Assembly: GCF_900112865.1 (NCBI RefSeq)
Contig: NZ_FONH01000002.1
Coordinates: 104,113-168,112, forward strand
DNA: 64,000 nt
Source of the DNA: Dyella marensis
GTDB lineage: Bacteria; Pseudomonadota; Gammaproteobacteria; Xanthomonadales; Rhodanobacteraceae
Direction: 5' to 3'
Below are positions 19,047 through 28,195 of this stretch, one piece after another. The position numbers and the translations under genes were made by a program. The notes beneath the pieces were generated by a model. That model did no database searches. It was not told where the DNA came from and was given only the letters and a program-made list of their open reading frames with translations. The stretch's first letter is position 1, and each line of letters begins with the position of its first letter.

Positions 19047-20294
19047 TTAAGGCTGGCGGCCGAAGCGGTACTGCGCGATCAGCCAGAGCTTGCGCTCGTC
19101 CACGCCGTAGCCGTGCGCGCGATAGTCGCCGTACTGCATTTCCAGCGTCACGCCGCGGCCCACGTCGAACAGCATGCCCGCATCGAGCTCGTTGCCCAGC
19201 GCCGGCCCACCGAGCACTGGCGTGAAGTGGCGATAGACCACCTGCCAGCTCGCCTTGCGCGCGATCGGCAACTGGCCGAAGGCACCGGCGTAGCGGTCGC
19301 GCAATCCGGCCGCGGGAATGCGCAAGGCACCGACCCAGCCATTGAAAGCGCGCGCGGCACCATAGGCCACATTGAACGGCGTGACGCCATCGCCGCCCAG
19401 GCGCTCCTCGCCCGCCTTGAGCGAGAACGGCGCATAGCCATAGCTGACTTCGGCCAGGTGATAGCCCAGGCTGAAACGCGCGGGGTTGTTGCCGTAATCG
19501 TGCTGGCGAGCCACCTCGGCAATCCAGCCCAGGCTCGCGCCGTCCGGGTCCAGCTTGCGCGTGCCGCTCCAGCGCACGCCAAGCGTGCGCACCGAATTGG
19601 CCGGCCGCGTGCGGTTGCGGATGAAGTAACCGTAGGCGGTGAGCTTGCCCAGCGGCAGGGCCTGGTCGAAGTGCAGCAGGTGCGCGTCGAGTTTCCAGCG
19701 GCGCTGCAGGCGATCGGGGAAATCCTCGCCGACCGTACGATTGACCTGGTCCAGCCAGTGATAGCCGAGTTCGGCGCCCGCCCATGCCTTCCAGCTGACG
19801 CCGACGCCGTCAAAGGATTGCGAGGTCTGCCGCCAGCCGTTGTTGCTGACGAAGCGGCCGTTGTCCATCAGCACGTACTGGCGGCCGACGCGCACGCGCA
19901 CGTCGTCGTCGCGGTATTCGAGCCAGGCATTGGTGAGGCCGGTGGATTTTGGATCGGCCTCGATCGGATACGGCAGGCGGCGTCCGGAGGTGTCGTCGTA
20001 CTGGCGCCCGAACAGCGAACGCACGGCGGTGCCCTCGACATAGGTGCTCCAGCCGTCGCCGATCGCCCACCGATAGCCGAGCTGCAGGCGCGCCGTATTG
20101 GCGTGCCCGCGCAACGGCGCCGACTGCGAATACAGGTTGCTGTAGCGATAGCGCAGGTCCAGGAACGGCCCGCTTTCGACAGGGGGTTCGCCCGCCGCCG
20201 CCGACATCGCCGCCATGGTCCCGCCGGCCAGCACGAGACACGAGCGCCACGCCCTGGCCATCCGGCCAGGGCCTTGCGCACCCGCCACGCGCAT
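19047..20294 (-). CDS. Alginate-export/porin-like outer-membrane beta-barrel protein
   Basis: A 415-aa predicted outer-membrane barrel. After a signal sequence (ending near AAMSAAAG, about residue 35), alternating strands with aromatic girdles fill the protein, with family-like segments DLRYRYSN, NAWLEYRDDDVRVRVGRQ and a C-terminal aromatic-rich WLIAQYRFGRQP. It resembles alginate-export-like barrels that take up sugars or small solutes. The start at 20294 overlaps the upstream stop (TAATG), suggesting coupling with the NTF2-like gene. An internal ATG at 20261 would give a shorter signal peptide. Confidence 0.72.
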   Translation of the reverse strand: MRVAGAQGPGRMARAWRSCLVLAGGTMAAMSAAAGEPPVESGPFLDLRYRYSNLYSQSAPLRGHANTARLQLGYRWAIGDGWSTYVEGTAVRSLFGRQYDDTSGRRLPYPIEADPKSTGLTNAWLEYRDDDVRVRVGRQYVLMDNGRFVSNNGWRQTSQSFDGVGVSWKAWAGAELGYHWLDQVNRTVGEDFPDRLQRRWKLDAHLLHFDQALPLGKLTAYGYFIRNRTRPANSVRTLGVRWSGTRKLDPDGASLGWIAEVARQHDYGNNPARFSLGYHLAEVSYGYAPFSLKAGEERLGGDGVTPFNVAYGAARAFNGWVGALRIPAAGLRDRYAGAFGQLPIARKASWQVVYRHFTPVLGGPALGNELDAGMLFDVGRGVTLEMQYGDYRAHGYGVDERKLWLIAQYRFGRQP

Positions 20295-20788
20295 TACGAA
20301 GCGCGTTCCGGCATCAGCGAGGAATGATGGTTGATGATCTTCCACTCGCCATCGATCTTCTTGTAGACGTAGGTATAGCGTGCCTGCACTTTCTGCGCCT
20401 TGCCGTTCTTGCTCAGCGTGAAAGTATAGACGCCCATGTCCACCGCCGCACCATCGTCGAGGAAACGGATCTGGCGATAGTTGATCACTGCCTGCGGCTT
20501 GCCCTGCAGGAACATCACGAAGTACGACCTGATGTCCGCCGGCGTGGCGCGGATCTGGTTGGACAGTGTCGGCTCCAGCACCGCGTCGGGCGCATACAGG
20601 GCCGTCATCCGGTCGGCGTCGCCGGTGGCCAGCGTGGCGTTCCAGCGATCGAACAGCGCGGCGATCTCCGCTTCGCGCGGCTGCGCGGGCGTGGCGGCGG
20701 TGCCGGTGTAGGCATAGGGAATGTGCGAAGCGTCGGCGTGAGCCAGCGGCGCGGCGAGCAGGGCCGCGCAGAGCAGGAGCTTTTTCAT
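20294..20788 (-). CDS. Exported NTF2-fold protein (SgcJ/EcaC-like)
   Basis: A 164-aa protein with a clear signal peptide (MKKLLLCAALLAAPLAHA, residues 1-18) and a SnoaL/NTF2-like domain: an N-terminal helix (REAEIAALFDRWNATLATGD), then LYAPDAVLEPTLSN, and C-terminal strands with YTYVYKKIDGEWKIINHH. The start at 20788 is chosen for the signal peptide. Proteins of this fold bind small molecules or act as cyclases and isomerases; no specific activity can be assigned. It is coupled to the downstream porin-like gene. Confidence 0.83.
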   Translation of the reverse strand: MKKLLLCAALLAAPLAHADASHIPYAYTGTAATPAQPREAEIAALFDRWNATLATGDADRMTALYAPDAVLEPTLSNQIRATPADIRSYFVMFLQGKPQAVINYRQIRFLDDGAAVDMGVYTFTLSKNGKAQKVQARYTYVYKKIDGEWKIINHHSSLMPERAS

Positions 20789-20970
20789 GGGATTCACTGA
20801 GTAAGGGAGTGAGCGATCGGCGTCCGGCGCTGGCATGGCGTCGTATACGCCAAGGGGGAAACAAGGCCGATGCGAGCCATTCTCCGGCCGGCATCCCGGC
20901 GACACAGGTCGCCAGGATGCCGGGCCTCAGTCAGTTCAGGCCTTCCGCAAGCGCCCGCGGAAGGCGGCGC

Positions 20971-22095
20971 TCAAGGCGCCGCAGCCGGCACCGGCAGCTT
21001 CTGCTGCGTCTTCGTGCCGTAGTTCACGCGGGTCGGCGCCCAGTGATCATTGCCGGCGAGGTAGACATCCGCCACCAGGCGCGCGGCTTCGTTCGCGCTG
21101 AGCGATACGTTGCTCTGCGGTGACACGCTTTCGCGCTGGCGCAGATCGGACGCGGCCCACTTGCCGTTGGCAGCGGGATAGAGCGAGTTGTACTCGCGAT
21201 AGGTCGAAGTGGGCAGGTTGTTGCTGCCGCCCGGCCCGGGATGGAATTCCATCCAGCCCGCGGGGGCGATCTGCGGTCCCATCGTGGTGTTGACGAAATA
21301 AGTCGCCGCGTACTGCTGCCAGGGCCGTCCCAGGAAGACATTGCTCATCTTCGCGCTCTCGAACAGCAGGTCCGAATCGATGAAGACGAAGCCGGTGTCC
21401 TCGTCGGGTCGCTCGCGCCCTTGCGCCGTGATGGTGGTGGTGCCATCGACGCGGCCGTTGATGCGGGTACGGACCAGGCAATGGTCGAACACCGCCTTGC
21501 CGTCGCCCCAGATGTAGTCGACCGTGCCTTCCACGTAGCTGTTGTGGAAATACGCACGCCTGGCGCCGTCGATGCGCAGCGTGTCCTGGCCGCTCAACAG
21601 GCGCACGGCGCGGTACACCGCGCGATCGCCCTTGGAATACAGCGCCAGCGCCTGGCCGTTGCCCAGGTAGTTCGGTGGCTCGTAGTCGGCGGTATTGGCG
21701 ATGGTCAGGTTGGTGGCGTAGAAGTCGTTGCCCGTCACCATCACGGTGTAGCTGTCGGAGGTGCCGAAGTTGCGGCGCGTCGCGGGGTTGTACTTGGCCG
21801 CATAGTCGTCGTTGGTGATCACCACCTTGGACGCGTCCTTGCCCAGGCCGATCAGCAGCACATGGGGCTTGTCGATCCTGATCTTCTCGCGGTACACGCC
21901 CGAATGGACATGGACCACGCCGCCGGTCGGCGGCAGCGCCGCGATGGCCTCGTGGATCGTGCGATAGGCGGCCTTGCCGTCGGCGGACACTTCAAGCGCA
22001 ACCGCGGCGTGCGTGGCATAGGCGGACAGGGACAGGCCGGCAGCGAGCAGGCCGATGGCCAGCGCTCGCGCGCGAGATGAGGCGATGGACTTCAC
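20971..22095 (-). CDS. Secreted pectin methylesterase
   Basis: A 374-aa carbohydrate esterase family 8 enzyme that removes methyl groups from plant pectin. The GTG at 22095 is chosen because AGGAG lies 5 bp upstream and the reading then opens with a good signal peptide (ending about residue 30, ATHA). The active-site residues are present: Gln170-Asp171 (SGQDTL), Asp193 in VDYIWG and Arg257 in LGRPW. Contact with living or decaying plant tissue is suggested. It is a lone gene followed by an NTF2-like gene 182 bp away. Confidence 0.92.
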   Translation of the reverse strand: MKSIASSRARALAIGLLAAGLSLSAYATHAAVALEVSADGKAAYRTIHEAIAALPPTGGVVHVHSGVYREKIRIDKPHVLLIGLGKDASKVVITNDDYAAKYNPATRRNFGTSDSYTVMVTGNDFYATNLTIANTADYEPPNYLGNGQALALYSKGDRAVYRAVRLLSGQDTLRIDGARRAYFHNSYVEGTVDYIWGDGKAVFDHCLVRTRINGRVDGTTTITAQGRERPDEDTGFVFIDSDLLFESAKMSNVFLGRPWQQYAATYFVNTTMGPQIAPAGWMEFHPGPGGSNNLPTSTYREYNSLYPAANGKWAASDLRQRESVSPQSNVSLSANEAARLVADVYLAGNDHWAPTRVNYGTKTQQKLPVPAAAP

Positions 22096-22212
22096 AAGCA
22101 CTCCTGGCGGTGGACAAGTCATGCAGTGTGTCCACTCGCGCGAGCGCATACCGCCGCCACGGATGCCAGGCGGCCGTCATTTCAGGCCGCCGCCTCGATG
22201 GCGCTTAGCGCT

Positions 22213-22851
22213 TCACGCTTCGGCGCGCAGATCCGCCAGCAAGGCGATGCTGGCCGCACGCGCGCGCTCGGTGCGTTCGTTCCTGGTCGAGCCTTTCATG
22301 CCCAGCAGCAGGCGGAATGCATCCAGCCCGACCATGCGGTCGAAGAACGCCTCGCACAGTTTCCTGCGCCGTTTCGCCTCGATGCCCTGCAGTTCCGGCC
22401 GCTGCGCCAGGAACGCATCGAGGTTCACCGTCCAGTTCAGGAAGAACGCCTCATAGACCGTATCGGCCAGCTGCGGAAAGCGCTTCAGCTCCGTGATCAC
22501 CACGCGCAGCAGCGCGAGGATGGCGGGATCGCTCCATTTCTCCTGGAACATCACGCCGAGCTTCACCAGCATGTCCTGCACAGGCATCCGCTCCATCTCG
22601 CGGATTTCCGCCTGCTTCTCGTCGCTGGAATGGTCGCAGGCGGCAGCAATGATCGCGGCGAACAGATCCTCCTTGCGCCTGGCGTGGCGGTACAGCGTCA
22701 TGATCGAGACGCCCGCCGCCTGCGCGATGCTTTCCATGCTCGCGCCTTCGTAACCCTGCTGCAGGAACACTTCCTGCGCCGCCTGCACGATGGCGGCGCG
22801 CTTGCGCGCCAGCAGCTTGCCCTGCGGGTGATTGTCCGACCACTGCCTCAT
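22213..22851 (-). CDS. TetR-family transcriptional repressor
   Basis: A 212-aa TetR regulator. The N-terminal helix-turn-helix domain (about residues 15-62) reads RAAIVQAAQEVFLQQGYEGA, then SMESIAQAAGVSIMTLYRHARRK. The remaining helical part is the ligand/dimer domain (AefR-like length). It is divergent from the DoxX-type gene, and a near-perfect palindrome sits between them on a strong promoter. It therefore very likely represses that gene and probably itself. Confidence 0.9.
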   Translation of the reverse strand: MRQWSDNHPQGKLLARKRAAIVQAAQEVFLQQGYEGASMESIAQAAGVSIMTLYRHARRKEDLFAAIIAAACDHSSDEKQAEIREMERMPVQDMLVKLGVMFQEKWSDPAILALLRVVITELKRFPQLADTVYEAFFLNWTVNLDAFLAQRPELQGIEAKRRRKLCEAFFDRMVGLDAFRLLLGMKGSTRNERTERARAASIALLADLRAEA

Positions 22852-22865
22852 GAAACCCCGACCTG

Positions 22866-22903
22866 TTGACGTCCAAGCACGAAACGATAATATAGATTAT
22901 CGT
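22866..22903 (+). promoter_or_regulatory. Strong promoter with overlapping TetR operator
   Basis: TTGACG (22866-22871) and TAATAT (22888-22893) are spaced by 16 bp and read toward the DoxX-type gene. The -10 element lies inside a perfect palindrome: ACGATAAT (22884-22891), spacer ATAG, ATTATCGT (22896-22903). The palindrome sits between the divergent tetR-like and doxX-like genes in unusually AT-rich DNA. This is the expected form of a TetR operator that blocks polymerase binding. Confidence 0.75.
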
Positions 22904-23011
22904 ATCACGAAGCCGGCGATGAACCCGCCGGATCACCGCAACGCATAGCCAGCATGGGCGCATTCGACGGCGCCCAGGGGCGGATGTTGCCCACCATGCC
23001 GGAGAAAATCG

Positions 23012-23428
23012 ATGTCGTCCGCCGCCGTCCCGCCCAAGCCCCGCAAGCTGTTGAATGCCGGCCTGTGGCTCGCCCAGGCCCTGGTCTTCGCAGGTTTCGT
23101 GATCATCGGCTGCATCAAGCTGTTCAAGCCGATCCCCGAACTGGCGGCCATGTGGCCGTGGACCGGCCAGTTCCCCGAGGCCATGGTGCGCGGGCTCGGC
23201 GCGATCGACATCGCCGGCGGCGTCGGCGTGCTCCTGCCCGCCCTGACCCGCATCAAGCCCGGCCTGACCGTGCCCGCGGCGCTGGGCTGCGTGCTGTTGC
23301 AGCTCTGCGCGGCGGGCTTTCACGCCAGCCGCGGCGAGCTGGCGGCCACTCCGGTGAACGCTGTGTTCCTGGCGCTGGCCCTGTTCATTCTGTGGGGACG
23401 CCGCATGCAACCGGTGATGCCGCGTTGA
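23012..23428 (+). CDS. DoxX-like small integral membrane protein
   Basis: A 138-aa inner-membrane protein with four hydrophobic helices and the DoxX layout (WLAQALVFAGFVIIGCIKLF, then AIDIAGGVGVLLPA). A GGAG ribosome site precedes the ATG. The DoxX family includes oxidoreductase partners and proteins of unclear role in stress response. Expression is probably controlled by the divergent TetR repressor through the operator in front of it. Confidence 0.8.
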   Translation: MSSAAVPPKPRKLLNAGLWLAQALVFAGFVIIGCIKLFKPIPELAAMWPWTGQFPEAMVRGLGAIDIAGGVGVLLPALTRIKPGLTVPAALGCVLLQLCAAGFHASRGELAATPVNAVFLALALFILWGRRMQPVMPR

Positions 23429-23491
23429 GCACCCACGGGTTCATCCCCATGTTGTAACGCGGCCCCTCCCCGACAAGCCACGAGATTCCCC

Positions 23492-24148
23492 ATGTCCACT
23501 TCCTGCGTGCACGCCGTTCCGCTCGACAAGACGCCCCGCGTGCGCACCACCGCGCAGTTGCCGATCCACCTGGCCGACGGCCGCGAGGCGGCCGGCGTGA
23601 TGTACAGCTTCCACGGGCTGTCCGACGGCAAGGAGCATTTCGTGCTGCGCCTGGGCGCCGGCGAGGCCGAGGCGCCGCTGGTGCGCCTGCATTCCGAATG
23701 CACCACCGGCGACGTGCTCGGCTCGGCGCGCTGCGATTGCGGTCCGCAACTGCAGGAATCGCTGACGCGCCTGCACGAGGAAGGCGGTTACCTTCTTTAT
23801 ATGCGCCAGGAAGGCCGCGGCATCGGCCTCTATGCCAAGCTCGACGCCTACCGGCTGCAGGAACAGGGCCACGACACCTATGCCGCCAATCGCGCGCTGG
23901 GCCACGGCGACGACGAGCGCGACTACACCGCCGCCGCCGAGATGCTGAAGGCGCTGGGCCTGACCCGCATCACGCTGATCACCAACAACCCCGACAAGCG
24001 CGCGCAACTCGAAGCGCTCGGCATCGAAGTGGCGGGGGTGCGGCCCACCGGCGTGTTCTCCGGCCGGCATAACCTGCGCTATCTCGAAGCCAAGGTGCGC
24101 CACACCCGGCACACCCTGGTCCTGCCGGGCGCGACGGAAGAAGCCTGA
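23492..24148 (+). CDS. ribA: GTP cyclohydrolase II
   Basis: A 218-aa enzyme for the first step of riboflavin synthesis: GTP to diaminohydroxyribosylaminopyrimidine phosphate, formate and pyrophosphate. Zinc ligands Cys70, Cys81 and Cys83 appear in RLHSECTTGDVLGSARCDCG, followed by the GTP/catalytic segment YMRQEGRGIGLYAKL (103-117). Length matches stand-alone RibA with no RibB domain. No FMN riboswitch is visible in the 63 bp before it. It may share the transcript of the DoxX-type gene. Confidence 0.93.
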   Translation: MSTSCVHAVPLDKTPRVRTTAQLPIHLADGREAAGVMYSFHGLSDGKEHFVLRLGAGEAEAPLVRLHSECTTGDVLGSARCDCGPQLQESLTRLHEEGGYLLYMRQEGRGIGLYAKLDAYRLQEQGHDTYAANRALGHGDDERDYTAAAEMLKALGLTRITLITNNPDKRAQLEALGIEVAGVRPTGVFSGRHNLRYLEAKVRHTRHTLVLPGATEEA

Positions 24149-24299
24149 GCGATGCCCTTGCCCGCGGTCGCCAGGATGCGCATCCACTTGCAGTCAACCG
24201 CATGCACCTGCTGGGCGATACCACGGTAGTCGAGCCCGCGCGCGTGGCCGCTGGCGGCATGCGACTGGCCGCGTTCGCGCCCCTGCCGTAGAGAACAGC

Positions 24300-24605
24300 A
24301 TGGATCACCGCCCCATCACCGTCCTCGCCTTTCCCACGGTCGCGCCGGACTGGCACGACCGCTTCCTGCAGGCCTTCGACGCGCTCGCCAGGCATACGCT
24401 CGCCGAGCCGGGCTGTCTGTCCTTCCAGTTGCATGCGCACGCCACCGACGCCGGCAGGTTCGTGGTGCATGAAGTGTTCGCCGACAAGGCCGCACTCGAT
24501 GCGCACACGGCCGCGCCGCATACCCGCGAGTTCATCGATTTCATCAACATCACCGGCAGCACGCTTTCGTGCCAGCCGTGGTATCGCCTCGACCTGCCCG
24601 CGTGA
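24300..24605 (+). CDS. Antibiotic-biosynthesis-monooxygenase (ABM) domain protein
   Basis: A 101-aa single-domain protein of the dimeric alpha+beta barrel ABM/YgiN type. It has the typical helix-strand pattern LARHTLAEPGCLSFQLHAHA, then FVVHEVFADKAALDAHTAAPHTREF. Members act as cofactor-free oxygenases on quinones, or as small binding proteins. No pathway can be named from its neighbours. The preceding 150 bp show no gene. Confidence 0.78.
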   Translation: MDHRPITVLAFPTVAPDWHDRFLQAFDALARHTLAEPGCLSFQLHAHATDAGRFVVHEVFADKAALDAHTAAPHTREFIDFINITGSTLSCQPWYRLDLPA

Positions 24606-24612
24606 GATCCCC

Positions 24613-24634
24613 GCGCATGCCGCCCGGCATGCGC
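24613..24634. terminator. Perfect inverted repeat between convergent genes
   Basis: GCGCATGCCG (24613-24622) is followed, after two bases, by CGGCATGCGC (24625-24634). The 10-bp perfect stem lies between two convergent reading frames and could act as a bidirectional transcript end. It lacks a T-tract on either side. Confidence 0.4.
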
Positions 24635-24645
24635 AGCGCGCCGCC

Positions 24646-25455
24646 TCAGGATTCGGCCAGGTGCTGGCGCTCGAGCATGATGTCCGCATCCAGCGTCATG
24701 CCTGGAATCAAGGGCTCGGTGCGGCCGTCGACGATCGAACTCTGCTGGTCCAGCCACACCCGCACCCGGTAGCGCGGCCCGTCCATCGGCCGCCCGAGCA
24801 GCCGCGTGGCGCGGCTGGCGGAAATCGCCAGTACCGAATGGAACAGCACGCGGCCGCTGTAGCGCCCGAAGCGCTGGTGCGGAAACGCCCGGTAGCGGAT
24901 GACCACCACGGCGCCCTTGCGCATGAAGCCGAGCGAGCGCTTGTCGACCCACAGCTCCGCCAGCAGGCTGGAGGAGCCGGTTGCCGCGGGATCCGCTTCT
25001 GCACCGGGCTCGCGCCGCAGGACGCTGGCCAGCACGCCGGACACCGGCGCGCGGATGACGGTCCCGCGCCTGGCCGTGCTCTTCGGCGCGGGCGTGCCCG
25101 CGCCATCCCACTGCAGGCGCCATTGCAGGCCGCTGTGCAGGATGTCGATGATCAGCTGCGCCAGCCGCGCCAGCAGCTGCGCCCGTTGCTGCTGGAGCAG
25201 CACGATGCGGTGCTGGCGTTTCTTGTGCTGCAGGCGCTCCAGCTGGTTGCGGCGCAACTGCAGCCGCTTGAGCTGGTGCCGTTTGGAAAGAGGTCTTCTG
25301 GGTTGGAGCTGCTGCAAGTCCGTGTCCTCAACCTGCGCGTTCCGAAGGAGCGTCCATGCGATCAACGCGTTGACGTCATGCTTTCCTGGCACTGGTGGCG
25401 TATGGCCGCGCCCGGCTCGCTTGTCCCCTTGTGCTCTTGCCGCCTTGGCGGGCAT
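24646..25455 (-). pseudogene. HlyD/RaxA-type bacteriocin-export adaptor, truncated remnant
   Basis: The last ~130 residues match the periplasmic adaptor of ColV/RaxA-type export: TVIRAPVSGVLASV (half lipoyl domain), then GFMRKGAVVVIRYRAFPHQRFG and IPGMTLDADIMLERQ. Before this there is only a Gln/Arg/Leu-rich helical stretch (about residues 50-110). The usual N-terminal membrane helix and the first lipoyl half are missing, and the C-terminus stops shortly after LERQ, short of the usual end. No partner ABC transporter or leader peptide is nearby. The start at 25455 is arbitrary. It is probably a decaying fragment. Confidence 0.6.
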
Positions 25456-25681
25456 GTCATCTGAGCTGGGGTCTGATTTTTCGCGGGAGCATACGCGAAC
25501 GCACGGGCCGAATGAGGACAACCGCCGGTCAAATAGGGCCAGTCTTATCAAACCGGGATGCAGTACCGGCGCGATCTGTGATGCGGATTCGTCTCTCACG
25601 ACGCGCCGCACACCGCGGTTGCCATGCCGCGGGGCGGAAAGCACCCGCGGCACGGCCGATCGTCACTTCAAAGTTGCGCCA

Positions 25682-28195
25682 TCAGTTCCATGGGTTGGCC
25701 GGCTGATCGTTGATCGCCACCCAGAACCGGTTGGCACCGCTGACCAGGCCCTGCGCCCACCACGTCCAGCCCCCGCTGCCGTCATGGAACTCGCCCATGC
25801 GGAAGCCGGCGCCGAAGGTCGATGCGCACAGGTTGTCCGCCACCGCCCGTGAGGTCAGCGACAGGCCCTGCACCGGCGCGGTCAGCCGGATCTCGCCCTT
25901 GGCCCAGCCGTTGTAGGCGTCGAACGTGATGCCCGGCGGCGCCGCGCGGCCGTCCTGCCGGAGGCACAGCACCGGCAGCGCGGTGGCGGGGTTGGTGTCG
26001 CCCTGGTAGGCATTGGTCTGCGCATCGGAGCCGACGTGCGAATACGAACCGTTGGTGCCTAGCAGCTTCCAGGTCATGCCCAGGTGCACGTGCGCATTGT
26101 TCACCGTCACCGTGCGCGGCGTCGCCTTGCCCAGGTTGCGGCCGTGCGCGTCGCTCGACGCCGTCAGGCGCAGCAGCGGCGAGCCGGTCGAGGCCCAGGT
26201 GTGCGAGGCGTTGACGCCGGTGGACGCCGGACCGCTGACAGCCTGCGCACCGCTGCCGTCGCCCCAGTCGACCGAGAAGTTGACGTTGTCGGCATACGGC
26301 CAGCACGAGCGCATCTTCGCCGTATAAGTCTGCCCCGCGCCCGCGGGCACGGTGCCCGGACCCACCATCATCGGCGTGACCGCGCGCGAACCGGCGCCAC
26401 CCAGCAGATCCCAGAACTGCACGTGCCAGCGCGGCGAGGTGTAGATGTCCTTGCGCCACTCCCTGGTGATGAAGGTATCGGCCTGGCCGGTGACCTTCAG
26501 CTGCCAGTCCAGGTCGAAGGTCAGCGCGTCGACGGTCTCGAAGCTGCCGTCGCCGTCCGCGTCGCCGCAGTTATTGCCGTAATAGCCCCACAGGTCGCCC
26601 ATGATGTACGGGCGGATGCCGACCTGCGCATAGGCGAAGCCGTCGCTGTACAGGTATCCGCGGAACGCCACCTGTGCATACAGCGAAGGCTGGAAGCGCC
26701 CGGAGACGCTGGCCGTCACCGGCTGCGTGCCGAGGTCCGTGGTATCCAGCGACGAATTGCCCGAGCAGCCCGAACTGGTGCAGTTGTAGTCGAAGTAGCC
26801 GGACACCATCCTGCGCCCGCTGTAGCTCACCGACCCGGTCACCGTCGCGGTGATGCCCTTCTTGTCGAAGCCCGCGGTGATCGGCAGGTTGAAGCCGATA
26901 TGCACCGGGATCGGACCGGCCATGAAGTTGATCGAGAACAGGAACGGCTTGGCGATCTGCCACTCCCAGGCCTTGGGATTGGCATAGGTGATGGAACCGC
27001 TCACCGTCGCGCCCTGGTCGATCTGCGCCGTGCCGTTCACCCGCGCATAGCGGAACTTCACGCCGTACGGCACGCACACGAACCAGATGCCCGTGCGCTT
27101 GAGCGTGACCTGGATTTCACCGTTGGCATTCACGTTGGCCGTGCCCGACAGCGTCACGTTGCCGGTGAAGCCGCTGTTGGCGTCGCCCAGGTTGTAGTTG
27201 CTGTTGATCGGCGAACCCCAGTTGAAGGCCTTGTTCTTGGTGATGTCCTTGTCGCCGCAACCGAGGATGCCCATGCGGCTCACGTTGGTCGACGCCATGG
27301 CCGATGCCGCATCCGCCTGCGCCGACAGGTCGATCAGGCGCTGGGTGGGACTGCCCTGCATCGCCGACAGTGCGACTTCGTCCGCGATGGTCTTGCTCAC
27401 CGAGTAGCTCACCGCTTCACCCGCGGGCGTGGCGGCGATATCGGCGGCGATCGCATCCTTGAGCTGCTGCGGCAGCGGCGAGGCGGTCAAGCCGGCCGGT
27501 CCGTCCACCTGGTAGAACTGCTCGTTGAACGTGGCGCCTGTGTCGTCGAGCTTGCCGGCCGTCTGCACCAGCTTCCAGCCCGCGCCGGTCTGCACGGTCT
27601 GCTGGTTGTAGTTGGGGTCCTGCGGATCCGCCGGCGGCGGATCGCCGGCCGAGTTCCAGGGATTGGCCGGCTGGTCGTTGATCGCCACCCAGAAGCGCGT
27701 ATCGGTGGGCAACTGTCCCGCGCCCCAGTACGACCAGCCGCCACCGCCGTCGTGGAACTCGGCCATGCGCCAACCGGCGCCGAGCGAGTTGGCGCAGATG
27801 CCGTCGGCCTGGGCCTGCGAAGTCAACGCGCTGCCCGTGACCGGATGGGTAAGCTGCAACGCGCCCTGCACCCAGCCGTTATTGAAGTCGAAGCTGATGC
27901 CGCCGGGTGCCGCGCGGCCATCCTTCAGCACGCACAGGATCGGCAGCATCTGGTCGACCGTGGTGTCGCCCTGGTAGGCGTTGCTGATGTCGTCGCGACC
28001 GACATGCACGTAGTTGCCCTGCTGCTCCTGCACGCGCCAGGTCATGCCGTGCCGGATCGCGGCGGAAGCGGGTTCGGCCATCGCCAACCCCAGCAGGGTC
28101 AGGCAGGCCGGCGCGATGGCCAGCCTGCGCCACCATCGCGATGTTCGTGGACCGTGTCGTGCTGCACCTTCATGCGTACGCTTGCAGGTACTCAT
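25682..28195 (-). CDS. Large secreted protein with duplicated end domains and a PKD-like domain
   Basis: An 837-aa exported protein; I recognise no enzyme family. It starts at 28195 behind AGGAG, with a signal peptide to about residue 46 (EPASAA). Residues 49-181 and 704-837 are two copies of one ~133-residue domain (HGMTW / HLGMTW, NAYQGDT, GICANS / NLCAST, MAEFHDG / MGEFHDG), and both end in FWVAINDQPANPWN. The middle is a long beta-rich part with paired cysteines. Residues about 620-700 resemble a PKD domain (DWGDGSG, then HTWASTGSP). It is probably a cell-surface or extracellular protein, and its function is unknown. Flanking genes give no clue. Confidence 0.75.
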   Translation of the reverse strand: MSTCKRTHEGAARHGPRTSRWWRRLAIAPACLTLLGLAMAEPASAAIRHGMTWRVQEQQGNYVHVGRDDISNAYQGDTTVDQMLPILCVLKDGRAAPGGISFDFNNGWVQGALQLTHPVTGSALTSQAQADGICANSLGAGWRMAEFHDGGGGWSYWGAGQLPTDTRFWVAINDQPANPWNSAGDPPPADPQDPNYNQQTVQTGAGWKLVQTAGKLDDTGATFNEQFYQVDGPAGLTASPLPQQLKDAIAADIAATPAGEAVSYSVSKTIADEVALSAMQGSPTQRLIDLSAQADAASAMASTNVSRMGILGCGDKDITKNKAFNWGSPINSNYNLGDANSGFTGNVTLSGTANVNANGEIQVTLKRTGIWFVCVPYGVKFRYARVNGTAQIDQGATVSGSITYANPKAWEWQIAKPFLFSINFMAGPIPVHIGFNLPITAGFDKKGITATVTGSVSYSGRRMVSGYFDYNCTSSGCSGNSSLDTTDLGTQPVTASVSGRFQPSLYAQVAFRGYLYSDGFAYAQVGIRPYIMGDLWGYYGNNCGDADGDGSFETVDALTFDLDWQLKVTGQADTFITREWRKDIYTSPRWHVQFWDLLGGAGSRAVTPMMVGPGTVPAGAGQTYTAKMRSCWPYADNVNFSVDWGDGSGAQAVSGPASTGVNASHTWASTGSPLLRLTASSDAHGRNLGKATPRTVTVNNAHVHLGMTWKLLGTNGSYSHVGSDAQTNAYQGDTNPATALPVLCLRQDGRAAPPGITFDAYNGWAKGEIRLTAPVQGLSLTSRAVADNLCASTFGAGFRMGEFHDGSGGWTWWAQGLVSGANRFWVAINDQPANPWN

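Noticed and set aside
23429..23491. FMN riboswitch before ribA
   Set aside because: The gap is only 63 bp, too short for an RFN element, and no conserved elements are present.
24149..24299. Possible small gene or riboswitch between ribA and the ABM gene
   Set aside because: No start codon with ribosome site, no conserved riboswitch core and no hairpin series visible.
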